Origin: Nitrospina sp.
GTDB lineage: Bacteria; Nitrospinota; Nitrospinia; Nitrospinales; Nitrospinaceae
Length of the DNA: 7,310 bases
Assembly (NCBI GenBank): GCA_004357365.1
Contig: SMVT01000093.1
Location: forward strand, 1 to 7,310
Reading direction: 5' to 3'
This document shows positions 1 through 5,935 of the stretch, in pieces. The notes under the pieces were generated by a model, which made no database searches, had not been told where the DNA came from, and saw only the letters and a list, made by a program, of their open reading frames with translations. Every line of letters starts with the position of its first letter. Within the stretch, counting starts at the first letter, position 1. A program made the position numbers and the translations under genes.

Positions 1-803
1 CGACCATTTATTCCTTTCTGGTCCAGTTGGCCGAGTCCGGCCACTACGATACCTCCTCCCTGAAATACTGCATTTCGGGCGGGGCGGCGCTCCCCCATGC
101 ACTCCTGAAAAAAGTGGAGGCGGTGCTCGGCACCACCATTCTCGAAGGATACGGGTTGACCGAAGCCTCGCCGGTGGTTGCGGTCAATACCATGGTGGCC
201 GGGAGCGTTCCCGGCTCGGTGGGTCCGCCGCTTCCCAATATCACCGTGAAAATCGTCGACGACCGGGGCGACCCCGTCACCGAGGGGACTGTAGGGGAAA
301 TCTGGGTCCGGGCGGAAACGGTTATGCGGGGTTATTGGAAACTCGCTCAGGAAACCCGGGACACCATCACCGCCGACGGCTGGCTGAAAACCGGCGACCT
401 GGGACACATGGACACGGAAGGCCGGCTTTATATTTCCGCCGGACGCAAAAAGGATCTGATCATCCGCGCGGGGGAAAACGTCTCCCCGCTGGCGATCGAA
501 AACGCGCTGATCAATCACCCGGCGATTTTAGAAGCGGCGGCTATCGGCGTCCCTCACGACCGGTGGGGGGAGCAGGTGGTGGCCTGTGTGTCCTTAAAGC
601 AGGCGGGCACGCTGGAAGAAAACCAATTGAAGGAATACTGTCGGGGAAAACTTCCGGCATTCATGCTACCCGACCATTTCCGGTTTTATGAATCTCTCCC
701 CAAAAACCCGGTCGGAAAAATTTTGAAAAACCAACTGCGGGAAGAATTCAATCCGGCTTCCGGTAAATCAACAATAGCGGCACACCCTCCAAAGACAGCT
801 TGA
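1..803 (+). CDS. AMP-forming long-chain acyl-CoA ligase, 3' part (5' end outside window)
   Basis: This is the C-terminal half of an ANL-superfamily (AMP-dependent) acyl-CoA synthetase, which activates a carboxylic acid, probably a fatty acid, to acyl-AMP and then acyl-CoA in the cytoplasm. The reading frame is open from base 3, so the gene starts left of the window. The TTG at 27 is an internal Leu codon, not a start. Visible family motifs are CISGGAALP, the adenylate-binding GYGLTEASP (147-173), WLKTGDLG with the ribose-binding Asp (384-407), the hinge GRKKDLIIRAGENVSP (441-488), and the A10 motif PKNPVGKILK (699-728) with the catalytic Lys codon at 717-719. The phosphate-binding A3 loop lies upstream and is not seen. 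After the A10 motif comes a low-complexity tail whose last 18 codons overlap the convergent glycosyltransferase gene. Family assignment is firm; chain-length specificity cannot be read from the sequence. Confidence 0.93.
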   Translation, partial: TIYSFLVQLAESGHYDTSSLKYCISGGAALPHALLKKVEAVLGTTILEGYGLTEASPVVAVNTMVAGSVPGSVGPPLPNITVKIVDDRGDPVTEGTVGEIWVRAETVMRGYWKLAQETRDTITADGWLKTGDLGHMDTEGRLYISAGRKKDLIIRAGENVSPLAIENALINHPAILEAAAIGVPHDRWGEQVVACVSLKQAGTLEENQLKEYCRGKLPAFMLPDHFRFYESLPKNPVGKILKNQLREEFNPASGKSTIAAHPPKTA

Positions 804-2391
804 ATACCGGCTTCTGCCGGTGATACAAATCCCAGGTGAAATCCCTGAATTTCGATTGGCGTGGAAGCAGGATGATGTAATCCATGTCCGTTTGGGTGAA
901 GACCAGGTCTTGCCGCAACAATCCGTGGTCCTGCATGTATCTCAAATAGTCCACTACGGGGGGCAACACGCCCACCCGGGAATTCAGTGGAAATCGGTTG
1001 ATCGTGTCCCGGACCGATGGAACCACGGTATCGAACCAGTAGGTGGTTTCAAAGCCCGCCCGGTGCGCGCCGGCTACACCGCCGGTCAGACCGTTGTAAT
1101 ACTCGAGATAGAAAGGATGAGAATCCGCCAGCTGGAGGGCCGGCCAGGTGAATGTGATCAAAAAAATCAGCGCAACGATGCGTTTCCTGCCCCATTTAAT
1201 CAGGGGAGGCCACCGATCCATGTTCCTGAACACCCAATCCCGCAACCCGCGATACCCCAGCCCGGCAAGACACGCCAGAAATGGAAACACCGGCAGGAAC
1301 AGACGGACCCCGTCGTAATCCGGGCTGAGAGGAAGCACCAGGATCAGATAATAAAAAATGAGCTGGGACAGAACCAGGAGCACCCACTTGTCCGCCCGTT
1401 GCCTGACTCCCCATACCGCGCCCAACAGAACGAATAATAAAATGGCCACGGGAACGGTCACCGCCGTCATCACCAGGGAATAATGCCAGGGCGCATGCAC
1501 CGGGTACAACTCTCCCAGATAATACGCTGGGGTCGGCACAAACTGGTCCCGGCTCAAAGCGGTCTGTAAGTAATGCGTGAAAACACCGGAAAAGGGATCG
1601 ACCCACCAAGTGGGGTTGAGCGCGATCAGGACGACGGGACTGATGACTGCGGCTACCACCACGTTGCGCCAGGCGCGCTTTTCCCGGGCGAGGATCATGT
1701 ACATAATCAACGCCAGAGGAATCAGCACCCCGGTGAATTTGACCGAGAACGCCAGGCCCAACAGCACGGCAAACCCATACGACCAGCGTTTGTCTTCCAA
1801 GCCTTTGTAAAAGGCGACGACGGCAAACAGCCAGAAGGCCATCATGGCGGTATCGGTGGCGGCGATGTGGGCATGCCCGAACACTCGCGGCATCAACGCC
1901 AGCGACAACGCGGCGAACAAGCCGGTTGCACTATCGAACCGCCGCGCCATCACGCGAAACACGGCCATCACGGCCAGCGCAAACAGAATCGCCGGAGCCA
2001 TGCGGTAAGCGACAATATCCCCGAACCAGCCGTGAAACACAAACCAGGCAAGGGTCGGTAGGATTCTCGTCAGCGCGGGATGATAATTGAAATTGAAAAA
2101 TTTCTGATTTTCAGGAGTGACGGGGGGCCAGTATTTTCCGTGGAAGGCAGGGTCCCAGAGGACGCTCCATTGACCGGCGAGGAGTGTGTCCCAGGCGTGG
2201 GACAACCACGCGCGAAACACTTCGCTGCCCCAGAAATGCGCCATGGACTCATCCCAGGTCAGCCCCATGCCGGCGGTTCCCGAACCCACGGCCATCCCCA
2301 CCACGGAAAATAAAATCCAGCCGGTTATTCGGATTCGCCGGACTTGTTTATTTTCTTGAGAAGCCGTTTCTATGGTAATACTCTGAACCAT
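748..2391 (-). CDS. GT-C fold membrane glycosyltransferase (GT39/PMT-like), paralog A
   Basis: A 547-residue polytopic membrane protein resembling the GT39/PMT and ArnT-type glycosyltransferases, which move a sugar from a polyprenyl-phosphate donor to an acceptor on the periplasmic side. The first membrane segment (about 24-44) is followed by the acidic motif TWDES (45-49), where GT-C enzymes carry the catalytic Asp. HPALTR (104-109) and RVFGHAHIAATD (169-180) fit the conserved loops of the family. Many hydrophobic segments follow to about residue 420, then HPFYLEYYNGLTGG and GFETTYWFD (447-455), and a soluble C-terminal tail of about 90 residues. It starts at ATG 2391; only a weak GGAA lies upstream. 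It is 49 bp behind paralog B, with which it aligns over its whole length: 50 of 60 residues are identical at 181-240 (171-230 in B). Its last codons overlap the convergent acyl-CoA ligase gene. Donor and acceptor are unknown. Confidence 0.88.
   Translation of the reverse strand: MVQSITIETASQENKQVRRIRITGWILFSVVGMAVGSGTAGMGLTWDESMAHFWGSEVFRAWLSHAWDTLLAGQWSVLWDPAFHGKYWPPVTPENQKFFNFNYHPALTRILPTLAWFVFHGWFGDIVAYRMAPAILFALAVMAVFRVMARRFDSATGLFAALSLALMPRVFGHAHIAATDTAMMAFWLFAVVAFYKGLEDKRWSYGFAVLLGLAFSVKFTGVLIPLALIMYMILAREKRAWRNVVVAAVISPVVLIALNPTWWVDPFSGVFTHYLQTALSRDQFVPTPAYYLGELYPVHAPWHYSLVMTAVTVPVAILLFVLLGAVWGVRQRADKWVLLVLSQLIFYYLILVLPLSPDYDGVRLFLPVFPFLACLAGLGYRGLRDWVFRNMDRWPPLIKWGRKRIVALIFLITFTWPALQLADSHPFYLEYYNGLTGGVAGAHRAGFETTYWFDTVVPSVRDTINRFPLNSRVGVLPPVVDYLRYMQDHGLLRQDLVFTQTDMDYIILLPRQSKFRDFTWDLYHRQKPVFKLSLEGVPLLLIYRKPD
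1733..1785. repeat. 53-bp block identical to 3435-3487 (copy 1)
   Basis: This stretch of paralog A is identical base for base to 3435-3487 in paralog B. It encodes the segment centred on SYGFAVLLGLAFSVKF. Flanking DNA in both genes carries many synonymous differences. Confidence 0.85.
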
Positions 2392-2412
2392 AAGGGTTCC
2401 GGTTTTTCCGAG

Positions 2413-2430
2413 TATCTTTTTTCAAAGATA
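2413..2430. repeat. AT-rich hairpin between the two glycosyltransferase genes
   Basis: TATCTTT-TTTC-AAAGATA is a perfect 7-bp stem. On the minus-strand mRNA it has a GAAA (GNRA) tetraloop, and it lies between the stop of paralog B and the start of paralog A. It lacks the GC stem and T-tract of a terminator and could act as an mRNA-stability or processing element within the operon. Confidence 0.35.
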
Positions 2431-2440
2431 AAATGAATGA

Positions 2441-4063
2441 TTAATGTTCCTTTTTGTAAATCATTATCATTGGAACTCCATCCTCGACAATTACATAGTA
2501 GGGTTTTTCATTCATAAACCAATGCCATAAAAACGGACTTTGAACAATCATTGAAACACGCGGCATCAAAACCATATAATCAAAATTATTTTTGGTAATG
2601 ACGAGATCTTTTCCGAGCAGGCCGCTTTTCTGCAAATATTCGGAATAGAGATCTATCCCGGGGAAAAACCCCACCCTTGCGTTGGGCGGCAATTTATTGA
2701 TTTCCTTCCGGGCTGTCGCGGTGAGGGTGTCAAACCAGTAAGTGGTTTCAAATCCCAACCGATTGGCCCCACCCACTCCTCCGACCAAGCCATTGTAGTA
2801 TGACAGATAAAATGGATGAATCGCCACCAGCCGGACCGCCGGCCAGAAAAACACAAATAAAAAAACAAGAGCCACCATTCTTTCTTTTCCCTGACGGTTC
2901 AACCATTCAGGCCACCGGTCCCGATGATCGATGGCCCAGTCCCTCATTCCTCGAAATCCCAAACCCGCCAGGCAGGCCAGAAACGGAAATACCGGCAGGA
3001 ACAGGCGCACTCCGTCGTAATCCGGGCTGATCGTAAGAACGAGAACTCCATAATAAAAGATGACCTGCGATAACAAAAGTAAAACCCATCGGTCCGCCCG
3101 CTGCCTTATCGAAAACACGCCGCCCATTAGTATGAATAATAAAATAAACGCGGGCACGGTCACCGCAGTCATGACCAGTGGATGATGCCAGGGAGCGTGG
3201 GCCGGGTAGACTTCACCCAGATAGTAAACCGCGATCGGAAAATATTTACCGCGGGTTAGGGAGGCCAGAATATAGTGGTCCAGAAAATTGGAAAACGAGC
3301 CCACCCACCATGTGGGATTCAGCAGCAACAGAATTACAGGACTGATTAATGCGGACAGGATGATATTGCGCCATGCGCGTTTTTCCCGGGCCAAAATCAT
3401 GTATAGGATTAATGCCAGAGGAATCATTAATGCTGTGAATTTGACCGAGAACGCCAGGCCCAACAGCACGGCAAACCCATACGACCATCGCTTGTTATCC
3501 AAACCTTTATAGAAGGCAACAACGGAAAACAGCCAGAAGGCCATCAAGGTGATATCCGTGGCGGCAATGTGGGCATGCCCGAATACTCGGGGCATCAGCA
3601 GAAGGGACAAAGCGGAGAATAACCCTGTCGCAAAATCAAACTGCCGGGCCATCATCCGGAACACCGCCATGACGGCAATGGAAAAAATAATCGCCGGGGA
3701 TAGACGGTAGGACGGAAAATCTCCCATCCAGTCATGAAAGAAATACCAGGTGATCGTGGGAAAGAACCGCGTCAGAGGGGGATGGCCGTTGAAGTTAAAA
3801 AACCGCTGATTCTCCGGAGTCATGAGCGGCCAATATTTCCGATGGAACGCTGGCTCCCACAGGGAACTCCATTGACCTTCAAGAATTCTCTCCCGGACTT
3901 GCGATAACCATTCGCGGAAGTTTTCGCTTCCTTTAAAATAAGCGAGGGCTTCGTCCCAAGCGTAGCCCATCTCCCAGCTTCCGGAAACAACGGCGAGCAG
4001 GGTCACGCAAAACAAAATCCACCCGGTCCATCTGAACCATCGGTCCTCTCGGCTTTTGTCCAA
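2441..4063 (-). CDS. GT-C fold membrane glycosyltransferase (GT39/PMT-like), paralog B
   Basis: A 540-residue tandem paralog of the gene at 748-2391 with the same architecture: a short N-terminal cytoplasmic stub, a first membrane helix (about 13-32), the catalytic-loop motif AWDEA (35-39), HPPLTR (94-99), RVFGHAHIAATD (159-170), a polytopic core, the YYNGLVGG and GFETTYWFD motifs, and a soluble C-terminus. The C-terminal 80 residues differ most from paralog A, hinting at a different acceptor or partner. The start is TTG at 4063, chosen because GGAG (4073-4070) stands 6 nt upstream and the N-terminus then matches the paralog closely. A candidate promoter lies at 4092-4121, so the pair may be transcribed apart from the upstream TPR/FGE gene. 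The 3' end is AT-rich compared with its neighbours. Role: probable polyprenyl-phosphate-sugar transferase in the inner membrane; substrate unknown. Confidence 0.88.
   Translation of the reverse strand: MDKSREDRWFRWTGWILFCVTLLAVVSGSWEMGYAWDEALAYFKGSENFREWLSQVRERILEGQWSSLWEPAFHRKYWPLMTPENQRFFNFNGHPPLTRFFPTITWYFFHDWMGDFPSYRLSPAIIFSIAVMAVFRMMARQFDFATGLFSALSLLLMPRVFGHAHIAATDITLMAFWLFSVVAFYKGLDNKRWSYGFAVLLGLAFSVKFTALMIPLALILYMILAREKRAWRNIILSALISPVILLLLNPTWWVGSFSNFLDHYILASLTRGKYFPIAVYYLGEVYPAHAPWHHPLVMTAVTVPAFILLFILMGGVFSIRQRADRWVLLLLSQVIFYYGVLVLTISPDYDGVRLFLPVFPFLACLAGLGFRGMRDWAIDHRDRWPEWLNRQGKERMVALVFLFVFFWPAVRLVAIHPFYLSYYNGLVGGVGGANRLGFETTYWFDTLTATARKEINKLPPNARVGFFPGIDLYSEYLQKSGLLGKDLVITKNNFDYMVLMPRVSMIVQSPFLWHWFMNEKPYYVIVEDGVPMIMIYKKEH
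3435..3487. repeat. 53-bp block identical to 1733-1785 (copy 2)
   Basis: The second copy, in paralog B, in direct orientation and 1702 bp away. It is a possible recent gene-conversion tract and a substrate for recombination that would fuse the two genes in frame. Confidence 0.85.
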
Positions 4064-4073
4064 AATCCGCTCC
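4061..4073 (-). promoter_or_regulatory. Ribosome binding site deciding the TTG start of paralog B
   Basis: GGAG (4073-4070), a 6-nt spacer and TTG (4063-4061). This choice gives an N-terminus that aligns with the first membrane helix of paralog A (TGWILF in both), which supports the rare TTG start. Confidence 0.6.
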
Positions 4074-4091
4074 GAATTAATGTTCGGATAC

Positions 4092-4121
4092 AGGATAGAG
4101 CCTTTTAAAGAATCTTGTCAA
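4092..4121 (-). promoter_or_regulatory. Candidate internal sigma70 promoter of the glycosyltransferase pair
   Basis: Minus strand: consensus TTGACA (4121-4116), 18 bp, then TATCCT (4097-4092), which matches TATAAT at 4 of 6 positions. The predicted transcript would begin near 4084 and give a leader of about 20 nt carrying the GGAG at 4073-4070 before the TTG start at 4063. It fits within the 61-bp gap immediately after the stop of the TPR/FGE gene, so the two glycosyltransferases may be transcribed both from the operon and independently. Confidence 0.45.
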
Positions 4122-4124
4122 ACA

Positions 4125-5414
4125 TCAGGAGCTGGACACGCAGCGGAAACCGATGGCGTTGTTGCGCATTTTGGGCCAGTAGGCGGCCCGGTTGGAGCTT
4201 CTTAAAAACCCGGCGGTACTTTCCCAGCTGCCGCCCCGTACCACTTTGGCGGTGGCGGGATGCGAACCCGGCGGATTGTCCTTCGGGCTGTTGCGGTAAT
4301 AATTTTCATCCATCCAGTCGTTGGTCCACTCGGCGAGATTGCCGGCCATATCATACAGGCCATGGGGGTTGGCGGGAAATTTTCCGGGCGGCGCGGTTCC
4401 GGCATACCCGTCCTCAATGGATTCGACCCGGGTATTCATCACGCAGTTTTTGTCGCAGAAGTTGGCTTCTTTGCCCTTCACGGTATTGCCCCAATAGAAA
4501 ATCGTGGTGGTTCCACCGCGTGCGGCGAATTCCCATTCCGCTTCCGTGGGCAGACGCTTGCCCAGTTTTTTGCAGTAGCGTTCCGCTTCGAACCAGGTGG
4601 CGCTGTCGACCGGCAGGTCCGCTCCGGAATAATGCGAAGGATTGTCGAGGCCCATTATCGATTGAAATTCAGCCTGCGTCACTTCGAACTTGTCAATTTT
4701 AAACGGCGACAGGCACACCTCATGCACCGGTTGTTCGACCGGCATGCCCTCGGCACTGCCCATCCGGAAACATCCGCCTTTGAGGGCCACCATCTCGGCG
4801 GGCTTCTGGCTGCCCTGTGCGGCGATCAGGTGCCGGTTGACCTCGCGGTTCAACTCCTCGATGTGTTCGTACACCCGGCGCGGGACGCCTTGGTATTTAA
4901 TACGCACCGCTTTCTGCGGCACCAGCTCCATCTTCCCCTTCTTTTTGAAAAACAAACGATAATGAGGAATGGGGTCTTTGCCTTTGGTATCGAGATAGTT
5001 GCGCATGTTATCGTTGGTGCGCGGGGGGGGGGTCACCAGCTCATCCACCAGTTCGGCTTCCAGTCCCTGCGATTCTCCCTTGAAAAACACCAGGACATCC
5101 CTTCCATTGGATGGGGACATGGCGAGAATTTTATCGATCAGCAGTTTCGCCTCTTGGTATTTTTTCAGGGCGATTTTGGTTTCCGCCAGGCCGCGCAGAA
5201 TTCTGGGGCTCTCAGGATCCGCCTTCAGAGCTTCGGCAAAATACTGTTCCGCCTCTCCATATTTCCCGTCCATGACCGCCAAATCGGCCTTGGCGATCCA
5301 TTTCTGCTCCTCGGCCTGGAGGGTCTGCGGCAGGATCAAACAGACCATCGCCAGATAAAAGGAAGCATTCAACAGGACTTTGGAAAATATATTCATATAA
5401 ATCAACCGCGCCAC
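4125..5414 (-). CDS. Exported TPR plus FGE/SUMF1-fold protein lacking catalytic cysteines
   Basis: A 429-residue protein. The N-terminus has a hydrophobic segment ending LPQTLQA-EE (about 28-36), a Sec signal peptide with no lipobox Cys, so the product should be periplasmic. Residues 36-105 look like two TPR helix-turn-helix units (KYGEAEQYFAEALKADPES, then KKYQEAKLLIDKILAMSPS). A charged linker (106-205) follows, then an FGE-sulfatase (SUMF1) fold at about 206-427: GGCFRMGS, EVTQAEF, GKRLPTEAEWEFAARGG, GLYDMAGNLAEWTNDW, VVRGGSW, NNAIGFRC. In true FGEs two Cys follow GGS(Y/W); here those positions are Ser399 and Leu404, so formylglycine synthesis is unlikely. Start: GTG 5414 has GGAG 4 nt upstream, but a hairpin covers it; ATG 5396 is an equally good alternative and keeps the signal peptide. 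It is probably the first gene of an operon with the two glycosyltransferases. A run of ten C lies at codons 128-131. Confidence 0.88.
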   Translation of the reverse strand: MARLIYMNIFSKVLLNASFYLAMVCLILPQTLQAEEQKWIAKADLAVMDGKYGEAEQYFAEALKADPESPRILRGLAETKIALKKYQEAKLLIDKILAMSPSNGRDVLVFFKGESQGLEAELVDELVTPPPRTNDNMRNYLDTKGKDPIPHYRLFFKKKGKMELVPQKAVRIKYQGVPRRVYEHIEELNREVNRHLIAAQGSQKPAEMVALKGGCFRMGSAEGMPVEQPVHEVCLSPFKIDKFEVTQAEFQSIMGLDNPSHYSGADLPVDSATWFEAERYCKKLGKRLPTEAEWEFAARGGTTTIFYWGNTVKGKEANFCDKNCVMNTRVESIEDGYAGTAPPGKFPANPHGLYDMAGNLAEWTNDWMDENYYRNSPKDNPPGSHPATAKVVRGGSWESTAGFLRSSNRAAYWPKMRNNAIGFRCVSSS

Positions 5415-5418
5415 GCGG
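5406..5418 (-). promoter_or_regulatory. GC hairpin over the GTG start of the TPR/FGE gene
   Basis: A perfect inverted repeat CCGCG-N3-CGCGG. In the mRNA it forms a 5-bp all-GC stem with a UGG loop that includes part of the GTG codon at 5414-5412. It either dampens initiation at GTG or indicates that ATG 5396, just after the hairpin, is the real start. Confidence 0.4.
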
Positions 5419-5454
5419 CTCCAAAGGTTGGGTGTATGAAATCCATGTCAGGAA

Positions 5455-5484
5455 ATTATATAATAGGAGCGCAGGGTAAACCAA
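5455..5484 (-). promoter_or_regulatory. Candidate sigma70 promoter of the TPR/FGE gene
   Basis: On the minus strand TTGGTT (5484-5479) is followed after 18 bp by a perfect TATAAT (5460-5455). The predicted start of transcription near 5447 leaves a leader of about 33 nt to GTG 5414 or 51 nt to ATG 5396. It is the only good promoter-like pair in the 141-bp gap between the small ORF and the TPR/FGE gene. A 10-bp direct repeat (AAGCGCTATT on +, at 5492-5501 and 5551-5560) lies upstream; one copy is 7 bp from the -35 box and could be an operator, which is speculative. Confidence 0.5.
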
Positions 5485-5555
5485 ACTTAAAAAGCGCTAT
5501 TCAAAGGGAATTTTGAAAGTCCGCGGTAATTTCGGGAAGCGTTGCCCGGGAAGCG

Positions 5556-5891
5556 CTATTTTTTCCGATCCGGCGGCTTGGGCTTATCGGAACGATTCGA
5601 TTTTTTCGAATCCTGCACAATCTTTTGTTTTTTCAATTCCTTCCAGTCCTCGTCGGCTTTTTTCTTGTTCTGGTAATTTTCCCGTTCAGGGAAATAATTG
5701 ATTTTGTCGATCATAAATCCCGCCTCGTCCGGGTTCGGGTTTCTGAAAGGGTGCTTCTTAGGGATTATTCTGCCAGATTTCTCCAATTTTTGGGAAAATT
5801 TCCTGAAAACGTAAAAAATAGCCCCGGGACCCGCTTTTTCACTACCCGGATTGATGGCAATTGCTTTTATACTATTAATGAACGAATTCAT
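5556..5891 (-). CDS. Small lysine-rich hypothetical protein (start uncertain)
   Basis: An open frame of 111 codons that I do not recognise. ATG 5891 is the first start after an upstream in-frame stop and has GGGAGG with a 7-nt gap (GGAGG at 5903-5899). A second start, ATG 5714, has GAGG 8 nt upstream and would give a 52-residue protein beginning MIDKINYFPEREN. The C-terminal half is highly charged (KKKADEDWKELKKQ, then DSKKSNRSDKPKPPDRKK), predicted helical then disordered, with no signal peptide or membrane segment. Codons after 5714 resemble those of neighbouring genes. The 59 codons before it use ATA, AGA and AGG and look less coding-like, so the short form may be the true protein. It is separated by 141 bp, containing a promoter, from the TPR/FGE gene, so it is probably its own unit. 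A nucleic-acid-binding role would be a guess from charge alone. Confidence 0.45.
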   Translation of the reverse strand: MNSFINSIKAIAINPGSEKAGPGAIFYVFRKFSQKLEKSGRIIPKKHPFRNPNPDEAGFMIDKINYFPERENYQNKKKADEDWKELKKQKIVQDSKKSNRSDKPKPPDRKK

Positions 5892-5898
5892 ATTCGAT

Positions 5899-5917
5899 CC
5901 TCCCGTTCGGACGGAGG
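5899..5917 (-). promoter_or_regulatory. Stem-loop masking the Shine-Dalgarno of the small ORF
   Basis: On + it reads CCTCCCGT-TCGG-ACGGAGG: seven pairs, one bulged C and a 4-nt loop. On the minus-strand transcript the GGGAGG ribosome binding site ahead of ATG 5891 is one arm and CCUCCGU is the other, so the folded leader would hide it. Confidence 0.4.
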
Positions 5918-5918
5918 C

Positions 5919-5935
5919 GCGGATGCCCTATCCGC
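5919..5935. repeat. Inverted repeat GCGGAT-N5-ATCCGC
   Basis: A perfect 6-bp inverted repeat with a 5-nt loop, the middle one of three adjacent stem-loops in the divergent gap between the small ORF and the wbpA-type gene. It abuts the larger hairpin and shares base 5935 with it, so at the outermost pair the two compete. Confidence 0.4.

Noticed and set aside
820..1437. A 205-codon + strand frame within glycosyltransferase A, plus similar ones at 1573-2061 and 2080-2313
   Set aside because: Rich in Pro, Arg, Gln and His with no domain. They are antisense to a gene whose protein is conserved with its paralog.
2441..4063. The idea that one glycosyltransferase paralog is a decayed copy
   Set aside because: Both frames are full length and keep the WDE loop, the HAHIAATD motif and the YYNGL motif, so both look functional.
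4260..5516. A 418-codon open frame on the + strand opposite the TPR/FGE gene
   Set aside because: The minus-strand frame has clear domains, a signal peptide and a promoter. The + frame shows no recognisable motif and is an antisense shadow of codon bias.
5538..5564. Terminator-like hairpin on + (AGCGTT / AGCGCT, 8-nt loop, then TTTTTT)
   Set aside because: No + strand gene ends upstream; it faces away from the minus-strand genes and overlaps the last codons of the small ORF. The stem has only 6 pairs, including a G-T.
5851..5878. TTGATG, 16 bp, TATTAA as a + strand promoter for the wbpA-type gene
   Set aside because: The match is weak and the region is AT-rich, so such pairs are expected by chance. 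It is not strong enough to list as a feature.
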